Source: Govanella sp037189785
GTDB taxonomy: Bacteria; Pseudomonadota; Alphaproteobacteria; Sphingomonadales; Govanellaceae
DNA: 7,595 bases
Direction: 5' to 3'
NCBI GenBank assembly: GCA_037189785.1
Contig: JBBCIP010000148.1
Coordinates: 1-7,595, forward strand
This document shows positions 1 to 7,164 of this stretch, piece by piece (position 1 is the stretch's first letter; each line of letters opens with the position of its first letter). A program made the translations under genes and the position numbers. Under the pieces are notes generated by a model that saw only the letters and a program-made list of their open reading frames with translations, made no database searches and was not told the DNA's origin.

Positions 1-1
1 C

Positions 2-304
2 AGCGCTTTGGCTGAATATACAAAAACATTTGACTGGGGTAGCTTGCGCTTTACCGGCGAATATGGGTGGCAGTCCGAAGTGTTTTTCACAGTCGCCAAC
101 ACCATGATCCATCGCCAAGGAAATTATGGTATTGTTAATGCCAGCGTTGCCTATGAATCGCCGACCGGCCAATTCGGTATATCGCTTTGGGGAAGAAATC
201 TATTTGATAAAGATTACCTGACTGCGGCAGGCACAATCATCAATCCTGCTGGTCGTTACGGCCCCATCCGGACTTATGGTTTGCGTTTCTCAGTCAAGTA
301 TTGA
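2..304 (+). CDS. TonB-dependent outer-membrane receptor, C-terminal end (partial)
   Basis: This is the last 100 residues of a gene that begins left of the window; the frame is open from base 2 and stops at TGA 302-304. The residues alternate polar and hydrophobic as in outer-membrane beta strands. The stretch SLWGRNLFDKDYLTAAG is the hallmark penultimate-strand motif (W-x-x-N-L-F/L-D-x-x-Y) of TonB-dependent receptors, and the protein ends in an aromatic residue (RFSVKY) as expected for beta-barrel assembly. Such receptors import bulky substrates across the outer membrane using TonB/ExbBD energy. No terminator is visible between it and the next gene, which starts about 40 bases on, so co-transcription is likely. 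That would make it the uptake gate for whatever the downstream hydrolases degrade. The ligand cannot be told because the plug and most of the barrel are outside the window. Confidence 0.88.
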   Translation, partial: SALAEYTKTFDWGSLRFTGEYGWQSEVFFTVANTMIHRQGNYGIVNASVAYESPTGQFGISLWGRNLFDKDYLTAAGTIINPAGRYGPIRTYGLRFSVKY

Positions 305-342
305 TTGAACTGGCAGCTTCAACAATGCGGAAACCAAACAAA

Positions 343-1887
343 ATGACAGCTACAATGCATAAAATAAAATCCGTATGGCAATACAGATTGACGATCATCC
401 TTGGTCTTATATCCGTCATCATCGCGACACCTGCAGCACAGGCCGCCCAAAGGTCAAACTCCGACTTTGACGTGGTCATCCTCAATGGCCGCGTCATGGA
501 CCCCGAAACAGGTTTTGACGATATTGCCAATATCGGGATCAAGGCAGGCGTGATCACAGAAATCTCTAAGCTTGCCCTCACAGCCGGTCGTGTCATCGAC
601 GCCACCGGTCTTGTGGTCGGACCCGGGTTTATTGACCTTCATGCCCACATGCAGACTCCACAAGGTCAGGCGCTTCAGGTGCGTGATGGTGTCACCACGG
701 CTTTGGAACAAGAAAACGGCGTCTACCCCATCGCGCCGTTTTATGCCGAGCGCAACGGCCGATCCTTGATCAATTTCGGCGCCAGTGTTGGTCATATCGG
801 GATGCGCGTTAAGGTAAAAACCGGCAAAGATATGGGCCATGCCGGAACCGGCAGCGACCGTACCGGCAGCATTCTACAACTAAAACATTTATGGGCTGAA
901 GAGCCGATGGATGAAAAGGAATTAGCCCAAGCGCTGGACCTGTTCCGCCACGAATTGGATGCAGGCGGGTTGGGACTGGGGCTGGCCACAGAATACGTGC
1001 CCGGAACCGATCGTCGGGAGGTGTACGAATTCATGAAGGTGGCCGCAGACGCTAAAACACCAGTCTTTACCCATGTCCGTGCTGCCTATCACGCTGGGCC
1101 GGGCGGCCTGTTTGAAATGATGCAAGAAGTGATCGCCAACACCGCGTCGGCAGGAGGCTCGCTGCATGTCTGTCACGTCACCAGCAAGGGCCTGAATGAC
1201 ACGACGCTTATTTTAGATGCTATTACCGGGGCACATCGACACGGTATGGACATTACAGCCGAAGTGTATCCCTATACCGCCGGCAGCACCATGCTCGGAT
1301 CTGCGCTATTTAACGACGGTTGGAAGGAACGTTGGAACGCCACATATGGTGACATTGAATGGCCCGCCACCGGCGAACGGTTGACATCGGAAACCTTCTA
1401 TCGTTATCGACAGCAGCATCCTGCCGCTTATGTAGTGTTCCATATGATTCCATCTGCGGCGCTCACTGAAGCCATTCGACATCCACTGGTGATGATCGCA
1501 TCCGATGGCGTCAACTTGTCTTCGGGCCACGGCCACCCGCGAGGCACCGGCACCTATGCCCGCGTGCTTGGTGTCCATGTCCGGGAAAAAAGCGATTTGA
1601 CCTTGATGGACGCGCTACGCAAGATGTCTTTGCTTCCGGCTGAACGCATGGCGTTTGTGCCTGCAATGCAGCGCAAAGGTCGTATCCAACAAGGTATGGA
1701 TGCGGATATTACCATCTTTGATCCAGCTACGGTGAAAGACCGTGCGACCTACCGTGACCCCACACAACCGTCTATCGGTATCATTCATGTGCTAGTCGGG
1801 GGCACGCCGGTGGTTAGCGACAGCATGTTGCAGGAAGATGTTTTTCCAGGGCAAGGTATAAAACTTACAAAACACAAGGACCGTTGA
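343..1887 (+). CDS. Secreted N-acyl-D-amino-acid deacylase (D-aminoacylase family amidohydrolase)
   Basis: Predicted periplasmic amidohydrolase of about 514 residues that would remove the acyl group from N-acyl-D-amino acids or a related amide. Residues 1-34 form a signal peptide: a basic start, a hydrophobic core (LTIILGLISVIIA) and an AQA cleavage site. The mature part opens with the usual beta segment DFDVVILNGRVMDPETG. Visible metal-site candidates are H100-A-H102 (in GFIDLHAH), H244 (FTHVRAAYHAG), H278 (HVCHVTSKG) and D388 (IASDG). The motif H398-P-R followed by GTGTYARVLG and the tail segment DADITIFDPATVKDRATYRDP are typical of D-aminoacylases rather than other amidohydrolases. The segment after GVTT reads ALEQENGV and lacks the Cys found in classical D-aminoacylases; Glu122 or Glu124 may replace it. 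The start is uncertain: ATG 325, 343 and 355 and TTG 301 are in frame. ATG 343 is preferred because a GGAA lies about 10 bases upstream and it leaves a normal leader. Exact substrate unknown. Confidence 0.87.
   Translation: MTATMHKIKSVWQYRLTIILGLISVIIATPAAQAAQRSNSDFDVVILNGRVMDPETGFDDIANIGIKAGVITEISKLALTAGRVIDATGLVVGPGFIDLHAHMQTPQGQALQVRDGVTTALEQENGVYPIAPFYAERNGRSLINFGASVGHIGMRVKVKTGKDMGHAGTGSDRTGSILQLKHLWAEEPMDEKELAQALDLFRHELDAGGLGLGLATEYVPGTDRREVYEFMKVAADAKTPVFTHVRAAYHAGPGGLFEMMQEVIANTASAGGSLHVCHVTSKGLNDTTLILDAITGAHRHGMDITAEVYPYTAGSTMLGSALFNDGWKERWNATYGDIEWPATGERLTSETFYRYRQQHPAAYVVFHMIPSAALTEAIRHPLVMIASDGVNLSSGHGHPRGTGTYARVLGVHVREKSDLTLMDALRKMSLLPAERMAFVPAMQRKGRIQQGMDADITIFDPATVKDRATYRDPTQPSIGIIHVLVGGTPVVSDSMLQEDVFPGQGIKLTKHKDR
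1876..1880 (+). promoter_or_regulatory. Ribosome binding site for the serine hydrolase gene
   Basis: AAGGA lies 8 bases before ATG 1889, inside the last codons of the amidohydrolase gene. It is the clearest Shine-Dalgarno sequence seen in the gene series and supports the chosen start, which is only 1 base after the previous stop codon. Confidence 0.7.
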
Positions 1888-1888
1888 T

Positions 1889-3115
1889 ATGCAGAATTTC
1901 AAACTGACACGACGGGCGCTTATGGTCACGGGAGCAGCAGGGATTGGCGGACTTTTTATGTCTCACCCCCTTTTGGCTGGACAGAAAGCTGAGGTTCACG
2001 GCGTATGCCCGCCAGAATTCGACCATCTGCGGATCGTCTTTCAGAAAAGCTTCGATGACGGCGAAGATGTCGGCGCGAATGTCGCTGTAACTATTGATGG
2101 CAAGCTCGTGGTCAATCTTTGGGGTGGACACCGGGACGAGGCCCAAACCATGCCATGGAAAGAGGATACACTGGTGTGCACGATGTCCGTATCCAAAGGC
2201 ATCACCGCGCTCGCGGCTCATATTCTGGTTGATCGCGGACAGCTCGACGTAAACGAACGCGTTGCTGCTTATTGGCCGGAATTTGGGCAAGCGGGTAAAG
2301 AGCGGATCACAGTGCGCCAGCTTCTCTCCCACATGGCCGCTTTGCATGTCGCCCAAAGCGCGCCAACCGGTTCGGCGCTCAGTTGGGACGACCTTGTCCA
2401 TGCTCTTGAAGTCCAGACACCCCTATGGGAGCCGGGAACCCGGGGCATGTATCACCCCACCACATACGGCCATCTGATCGGCGAGCTCGTTCAGCGGGTC
2501 TCGGGACGTAACATAGCCGACTTTATCCGCGAAGAAATCGCAAGTCCCGTGAGCGCCGAGTTCATTCTAGGCTGCACTGATTCTGAGCTAGCGAGAGTCG
2601 CTCCCTCCATTCCCAATCCACTCAATCATCATGCAAGACGGGACCAGAGCAGCGAGCTTGCAACGGAAATCTATCGGCTTCTTGGCGATAACCCCCGGGC
2701 CGTGCTTCTACGACCGGATTTATGTCGGTCCATTTTTCCATCGGCGAGCGGGGTCAGCAATGCCCGTTCATTGGCACGGATTTTCGGAGTTCTCGCCTGC
2801 GGTGGAAGCACAGGAGGTGTGACATTCATGAGTCCAGAAACATTGACGCTCGTTACCGAAGAACAATGGTTTGACGATCTTATAATTTCAAAGGATCGTT
2901 ACCGAGTGGCCCTCGGCTTCTTAATGAACGGCGGCATTGCCTACTACGGCCCCAATCCCCGCGCCTTCGGCACAGCGGGCAGCGGTGGTTATACGGTTTT
3001 CGCAGATCCCGACCGTCGGATGAGCTTTGCTTTCACACCGAACCGGTTCACCACCGGCGAAGGTCTCGGTATCCAGTCTCGTCGTCTCATTGATGCGGTT
3101 TATCATGTCCTTTAA
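1889..3115 (+). CDS. Tat-type secreted serine hydrolase (beta-lactamase / EstB / D-aminopeptidase family)
   Basis: A 408-residue member of the beta-lactamase-fold serine hydrolases, a family that includes esterases (EstB), D-aminopeptidases and class C beta-lactamases. The N-terminus has a twin-arginine leader (LTRRALMVTGAAGIGG, R8-R9) ending near residue 30, so export in folded form to the periplasm is likely. The nucleophile motif S-x-x-K is S100-V-S-K103, followed by the expected helix (ALAAHILVDRGQLDVNERV). The second motif is in YHPTTYGHLIGELV, with Y193 as the likely general base. The third motif is FGTAGSGG (T362), where relatives often have FGH-x-G-x-GG, so the pocket may differ. The gene starts 1 base after the amidohydrolase stop and overlaps the next gene by 11 bases. 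In this setting an amidase, D-peptidase or esterase acting on the imported compound is more likely than antibiotic resistance. Family certain, substrate not. Confidence 0.87.
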   Translation: MQNFKLTRRALMVTGAAGIGGLFMSHPLLAGQKAEVHGVCPPEFDHLRIVFQKSFDDGEDVGANVAVTIDGKLVVNLWGGHRDEAQTMPWKEDTLVCTMSVSKGITALAAHILVDRGQLDVNERVAAYWPEFGQAGKERITVRQLLSHMAALHVAQSAPTGSALSWDDLVHALEVQTPLWEPGTRGMYHPTTYGHLIGELVQRVSGRNIADFIREEIASPVSAEFILGCTDSELARVAPSIPNPLNHHARRDQSSELATEIYRLLGDNPRAVLLRPDLCRSIFPSASGVSNARSLARIFGVLACGGSTGGVTFMSPETLTLVTEEQWFDDLIISKDRYRVALGFLMNGGIAYYGPNPRAFGTAGSGGYTVFADPDRRMSFAFTPNRFTTGEGLGIQSRRLIDAVYHVL

Positions 3116-4211
3116 TCCTGCAATGGTGCCAGCGTTTTTCTCGAAGACAGCTAGCGAAGCCCGCGACAAGTTCCACACCGTTTGCGAAACACTGGACATA
3201 AGCGTCACCAGTTACCGTCATCCTCTGCCTGGACCGGATGGTGGCCCCTTGACCGTGGATGTTGCCCGGCTTGGAGCTCCGAATGCGGACAATTTGGTCA
3301 TCGTCATTTCAGGAACACATGGCCTTGAAGGATTAGCAGGATCAGGGTGCCAGACGGCATGGTTGCATGATAATCATATGCACCACTTACCTCCGAACAC
3401 GGCAGTGCTATTCATTCATCTCTTAAATCCATGGGGCGCAGCCTGGGGACGCCGTCAAACCGAAGACAATGTTGATCTCAATCGTAACTTCGTCAATTTT
3501 TCTGCACCGCGACCGGACAATCATCATTATGACGCTTTACGAGATGCCTTAAATTGTTCTCATCATAATCGGGACGTGTATGAAAAAGCCACAGCACTCA
3601 TCCGCTACAATGCGCGCCTTCATGGCGACAATGCTGTTGTGGCCGCTATTTTCCAAGGACAATATAGGGACTCTCAGGGTGTAGGATTCGGCGGCACGGC
3701 ACCAACATGGTCCAACCGAACGTTTCACGCTATTCTCAAAGCACATGCGGGACACCCCCGTCATGTCGCCGTTATCGATATTCATACCGGCCTTGGTCCA
3801 TATGGCTACGGGATGCTGATCAATACCAGTCATGTGTCTACTTCAGCTTTGGATCTGGCCCAACAATGGTACGGTCCAAGCCTAACAGCCGTGCGTGCCG
3901 ATCCATCGGGGATCCCATACAATTTGGCCGGCGATCTTTGTTCGGCTACGGAACGGCTGTTTCCATCCGGAGTGGTGGTGCCGGTTGCGCTGGAATTTGG
4001 GACATTTACACCGCCGGACTTATTGCGATTGCAGATCGTGGATACCTGGCTGCACAGCACCGGCAATCGCCAATCGGGCATCGCCCAGGATATCCGAGCC
4101 AAGCTTTGGAATTTCTTCTATCCGGCAACGGATGATTGGTGCGAGATGCTATATTTCCGCGCCCGCCAGGTGATAAGACAAGCAATCCGTGGCCTTGAAG
4201 CCCAATCATGA
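3105..4211 (+). CDS. DUF2817 family protein, M14 carboxypeptidase-like, cytosolic
   Basis: A 368-residue protein matching the DUF2817 family, which is related to M14 zinc carboxypeptidases / succinylglutamate desuccinylases. Recognisable in order are HPLPGPDGGPLTVDVARLG near the N-terminus; SGTHGLEGLAGSG with the zinc-ligand pair H72-x-x-E75; EDNVDLNRNF with N126-R127, equivalent to the substrate-binding Asn-Arg of carboxypeptidases; DIHTGLGPYG with H227 as third ligand; and ALEFGTF with E297 as probable catalytic glutamate. The tail FFYPATDDWCEMLYFRARQVIRQAI is also typical of the family. No signal peptide is seen, so it should work in the cytosol. ATG 3105 overlaps the previous gene by 11 bases and the next by ATGA, pointing to translational coupling. 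An in-frame ATG at 3123 is a possible alternative start; the longer frame from 3027 would run far into the previous gene. Likely a peptidase or amidase; substrate unknown. Confidence 0.85.
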   Translation: MSFNPAMVPAFFSKTASEARDKFHTVCETLDISVTSYRHPLPGPDGGPLTVDVARLGAPNADNLVIVISGTHGLEGLAGSGCQTAWLHDNHMHHLPPNTAVLFIHLLNPWGAAWGRRQTEDNVDLNRNFVNFSAPRPDNHHYDALRDALNCSHHNRDVYEKATALIRYNARLHGDNAVVAAIFQGQYRDSQGVGFGGTAPTWSNRTFHAILKAHAGHPRHVAVIDIHTGLGPYGYGMLINTSHVSTSALDLAQQWYGPSLTAVRADPSGIPYNLAGDLCSATERLFPSGVVVPVALEFGTFTPPDLLRLQIVDTWLHSTGNRQSGIAQDIRAKLWNFFYPATDDWCEMLYFRARQVIRQAIRGLEAQS

Positions 4212-5443
4212 GCAGAGAATTAGCACGTGGCTGGAAAGTGCTCCTGGCAGCAACGCTTGGTGCCAGTATGGCGACAACGGCCATCCCACTTTATACCATC
4301 GGTGTGTTTATCGCGCCGCTAGAAGTGGCCAAGGGATGGTCACGTACTGATATTTCTGTAGCCATCACAGTGTTCGGATTCACTCTTCCTTTGTCGATGT
4401 TGATGGTAGGCAATCTTATCGAACGGTTTGGAACGCATTGGGTAGCGGCCAGCGGTCACCTGATTCTGGGCCTTACGTTCTTGGCACTGTCTCTGGTCGG
4501 TACGGAGATATGGCAATTCTGGGCACTTTACATAGCGGCAGCGTTACTGGCCGTAGGAGCGTCACCGGTCGCCTTCACACGCGCCCTCATTGGTCATTTC
4601 GACCAGCATCGGGGTCTTGCATTGGGTATATGCATGTCGGGTGCAGGACTTGGCGCTGCCATTATGCCGCCACTGTTAAGCCACGTTATTGCGACATATG
4701 GTTGGCCGATGGGCTTTCGCGTGTTGGGTGCCGTCATCCTTTGCCTGATCCCAGTAACTTTTTCCTGGCTACGGCACAAACCGGCAGAACAAGCAGCCCA
4801 CAACTCTCAATCAATGCAAGCACAGCCAGTCGCAACTTTGGATCAATGCGACACCACACGACTGATCAGCTTGATTTGTGTCCTTTACTTCGTGATCGCG
4901 CTTAGCGTCAATGGCTATGTCATTCACATGATACCGCTACTGCTGGATAGCGGCATCAGCGCGACTCAAGCGGGTTGGATCGGCGGCCTGATGGGGATCG
5001 CCGTGATTGTCGGCCGATTGGTGACAGGCTATCTCCTGGACAAGATCCCGGCGGGACTTCTGGGCGCGACAATATTTCTGCTGGCTTTGGTCGGTATCTT
5101 GCTGTGGCTTTGGATCGGCGTTCAGGCTGCGCCAGTGACTGCTATTCTTATCGGCCTAACTATCGGAGCCGAAGTGGATCTTGTGGCTTATCTTATCTCC
5201 CGCCTATTTCCGCAAACAAGCTACGCCCGCTTTTTTGCCTGGGTCTATAGTGCATTCATGTTGGGTTCAGGGCTTTCGCCACTCATCGCTGGCTGGATCG
5301 TCGACCGTCAAGGAAGTTATAATCTTTTTATTCAGGGCTCGTCTGTCGCCCTTATTATCGTCAGCATAACATTTCTACTGCTGCATCTATCCTGGCGGCA
5401 ACGCATGTATTCATCGCCCCCACCTCACTCATCTGAGCCTTAA
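4208..5443 (+). CDS. MFS transporter (monocarboxylate / oxalate-formate antiporter-like group)
   Basis: A 411-residue inner-membrane permease with twelve predicted helices, at roughly residues 12-36, 50-70, 78-98, 103-124, 135-157, 167-188, 219-245, 252-277, 282-302, 306-330, 338-362 and 371-395. The hydrophilic loop between helices 6 and 7 (about 189-217) separates the two six-helix halves. The loop 2-3 signature appears as GNLIERFGTHW (68-78) and its repeat as GRLVTGYLLDKIP (269-281). The segment GAEVDLVAYLISRLF (320-334) resembles the G-A-E-x-D-x-x-A-Y motif of MFS porters for organic and aromatic acids. The start codon overlaps the DUF2817 stop (ATGA), so the two are co-translated. It most likely imports a substrate or hydrolysis product, or exports a released acid; direction and substrate cannot be read from sequence. 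Confidence 0.88.
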   Translation: MSRELARGWKVLLAATLGASMATTAIPLYTIGVFIAPLEVAKGWSRTDISVAITVFGFTLPLSMLMVGNLIERFGTHWVAASGHLILGLTFLALSLVGTEIWQFWALYIAAALLAVGASPVAFTRALIGHFDQHRGLALGICMSGAGLGAAIMPPLLSHVIATYGWPMGFRVLGAVILCLIPVTFSWLRHKPAEQAAHNSQSMQAQPVATLDQCDTTRLISLICVLYFVIALSVNGYVIHMIPLLLDSGISATQAGWIGGLMGIAVIVGRLVTGYLLDKIPAGLLGATIFLLALVGILLWLWIGVQAAPVTAILIGLTIGAEVDLVAYLISRLFPQTSYARFFAWVYSAFMLGSGLSPLIAGWIVDRQGSYNLFIQGSSVALIIVSITFLLLHLSWRQRMYSSPPPHSSEP

Positions 5444-5447
5444 TGTC

Positions 5448-6566
5448 ATGACAAGCTTTATTCAACGCTACTTGCTACCAGGATTGGTCTTTCAAGGCAT
5501 TGTTATTGGCGGCGGATACGCGACTGGCCGCGAACTGATTGAATTTTTTCTCCCCAGCGGGCCAATCGGTGGACTTTTCGGGCTGGCTGTCACGGCACTG
5601 GTCTGGAGCTTGGTGATGGCGGTTTCGTTTGAGTTATGCCGTCGCTTCCAGGTATATGACTACAGGGGATTTTTCCGCGGCCTGCTCGGACCGCTGTGGT
5701 TTTTGTATGAAGTTCTCTATTTCATACTCATGCTATTGGTGTTGGCGGTGATAGGATCTGCCGCAGGCGAGATCGTCACCGGATTGGTCGACAGCTCACC
5801 ATTATTAGGCACATTGTTTCTGCTGGTTAGCGTCGGCGTTTTTGCGTTTTTTGGCACAGCCGTGATAGAACGTTTCATGGGACTATGGTCGGTACTGTTG
5901 TACATACTCTATGCAACACTCGTGGCGTGGTGCCTATTCGTTTTTGACAACGATATCCAACATGCCTTTACCACTACCGACATCAGTGGTCCGTGGATAG
6001 TAGACGGCATCCGCTACGCCGGATATAACGTCGCCGTCATTCCAGCAATGTTTTTCTGTTTGCGCCACCTGACCCGGCAGCGAGAAGCCTTAACTGCCGG
6101 AGCGATTGCAGGCGTCGTGGCCATCCTGCCGGGCGTATTTCTGTATGTCGCCCTGATGGCCGCCTATCCTGATATTGGCGACGCTACCATCCCTTCGGCA
6201 GTCCTATTAGAAAAACTGGGCACGCCATGGTTTGCCGCATTTTTCCAAATCGTCTTGCTTGGCACCTTCATTCAGACCGGTGTCGGACTAGTGCATAGCG
6301 TGAACGAGCGTATCGCGGCCGCACTCGCCGAACGTGGCCTCACCTTAGCTGCGGCTTACCGCCCGATGATCGCCATAGGCTTGCTAGTTCTAGCTCTTTT
6401 TCTTGCAATGGGAATTGGTATCATCGACTTGATCGCAAGCGGCTATGGCGTACTGACCTATGGTTTCATTGCCGTTTTTGTCGTACCTGTGTTAACCATC
6501 GGAGTGTGGCGACTGTTTAAATCTTACCCGCACAATCTGTATAATGAGAATAAAAATACCTTATAA
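5448..6566 (+). CDS. YkvI-family membrane protein (APC / LeuT-fold transporter)
   Basis: A 372-residue, almost wholly hydrophobic protein with about ten transmembrane segments. The first helix carries GGGYATGRELIEFF (21-34), the broken-helix glycine motif that marks the YkvI family, a poorly characterised branch related to sodium-coupled amino-acid and nucleobase transporters. Other family-like parts are YAGYNVAVIPA (190-200) and TFIQTGVGLVHSVNERI (273-289). The short C-terminal tail is polar (KSYPHNLYNENKNTL). ATG 5448 starts 4 bases after the MFS stop, making this the last gene of the apparent operon; the following sequence turns AT-rich at once. An ATG at 5443 is out of frame. By family and neighbours it may carry an amino acid or small peptide product, giving the operon two distinct inner-membrane carriers. 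The substrate is inference only. Confidence 0.86.
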   Translation: MTSFIQRYLLPGLVFQGIVIGGGYATGRELIEFFLPSGPIGGLFGLAVTALVWSLVMAVSFELCRRFQVYDYRGFFRGLLGPLWFLYEVLYFILMLLVLAVIGSAAGEIVTGLVDSSPLLGTLFLLVSVGVFAFFGTAVIERFMGLWSVLLYILYATLVAWCLFVFDNDIQHAFTTTDISGPWIVDGIRYAGYNVAVIPAMFFCLRHLTRQREALTAGAIAGVVAILPGVFLYVALMAAYPDIGDATIPSAVLLEKLGTPWFAAFFQIVLLGTFIQTGVGLVHSVNERIAAALAERGLTLAAAYRPMIAIGLLVLALFLAMGIGIIDLIASGYGVLTYGFIAVFVVPVLTIGVWRLFKSYPHNLYNENKNTL

Positions 6567-6664
6567 AAACATGCCTGCACTTGTAGGATAATATCCACTA
6601 AAATTATTGATACCAATTAGCTCTAATTCTATATTATCCAAATTCGTCCCTTCTTTATCAAATT
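6567..6664 (+). other. AT-rich spacer after the operon, with a 9-base inverted repeat
   Basis: No complete gene is seen. The arms GGATAATAT (6586-6594) and ATATTATCC (6631-6639) are perfect reverse complements separated by 36 bases. A small hairpin (CCTGC 6574-6578 with GTAGG 6583-6587, one G-T pair) follows the last stop codon but has no T-run, so it is a poor terminator. The frame of the cytochrome oxidase remnant is already open from about 6611, so the decayed gene may begin inside this spacer. Confidence 0.45.
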
Positions 6665-7164
6665 TTGTGGCGGCTACAACAAGATCCGAAGCCCATTATT
6701 CCTGTGGGTTTTGGCCCCAACTGGCTGCCTGAGCAGTATCCGGATATAGGCCTCGGCTTACCATTTCTTATCGGCACAGCACTGATTATTGCCGCAGTTG
6801 CCGGACGACGAGCACTGTCACGGGCGGATAGTAACATATCACAATTGTGGCTTCAGGGCAGCGCCATCACGCACGGCGTGGCCTGCACCGCTGTTATCTG
6901 GCTCGCTTTTCTGCTGTTCCGGAGTGGATCGCGCATGCTCACTCCGCAACGACTTCCACAATCTTGCACTATACAGCACTTCACACCTTTCTGGGGATGA
7001 TATTTGCGTTTTACGGTATGTACCGTGTGAGGGCAGGATACATATCGGCGATCAAGAATCTCGATCTTCGTCTGGGCAAGGTGTTGCATGATTATACAGC
7101 CGTGACCGGCCTTCTTACTCTCGCTTTCGTCTTAGTTATAAGTGGAATGGCAAACCCTAACTAG
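6665..7164 (+). pseudogene. Cytochrome c oxidase subunit III-like C-terminal remnant (probably from a fused I+III gene), frameshifted
   Basis: Two plus-strand frames together give one degraded protein. The first (6665 to about 6920) reads WRLQQDPKPIIPVGFGPNWL and then a helix (LPFLIGTALIIAAVAG) followed by a basic turn, RRALSRAD, and another hydrophobic stretch. The second (about 6930-7164) reads AHAHSATTS, YTALHTFLGMIFAFYG, then KVLHDYTAVTGLLTLAFVLV. This H-x-x-x-G-M and H-x-Y-T-A pattern matches the last helices of subunit III of haem-copper oxidases, especially the C-terminus of fused I+III proteins. The frame changes near 6905-6935, consistent with a 1-base deletion or 2-base insertion. 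There is no proper start and the catalytic subunit I part is missing, so it is a remnant and not a working gene. The best alternative is an unrelated broken membrane protein. Chance reading is unlikely because similarity continues across the frameshift. Confidence 0.62.

Noticed and set aside
1865..2401. Open minus-strand frame of 178 codons opposite the serine hydrolase start
   Set aside because: It lies antisense to a gene with clear catalytic motifs and its translation resembles no protein family; it is a shadow frame.
3027..3104. Longer start for the DUF2817 gene at ATG 3027
   Set aside because: It would overlap the serine hydrolase gene by 89 bases; the family's N-terminal region begins only after 3105.
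3707..4135. Plus-strand 142-codon frame within the DUF2817 gene
   Set aside because: Low-complexity, Ser/Arg/Tyr-rich translation in another frame of a gene whose conserved tail runs through the same bases.
4438..4905. Plus-strand 155-codon frame within the MFS gene
   Set aside because: Overlaps helices 3-7 of a normal 12-helix transporter and shows no domain of its own.
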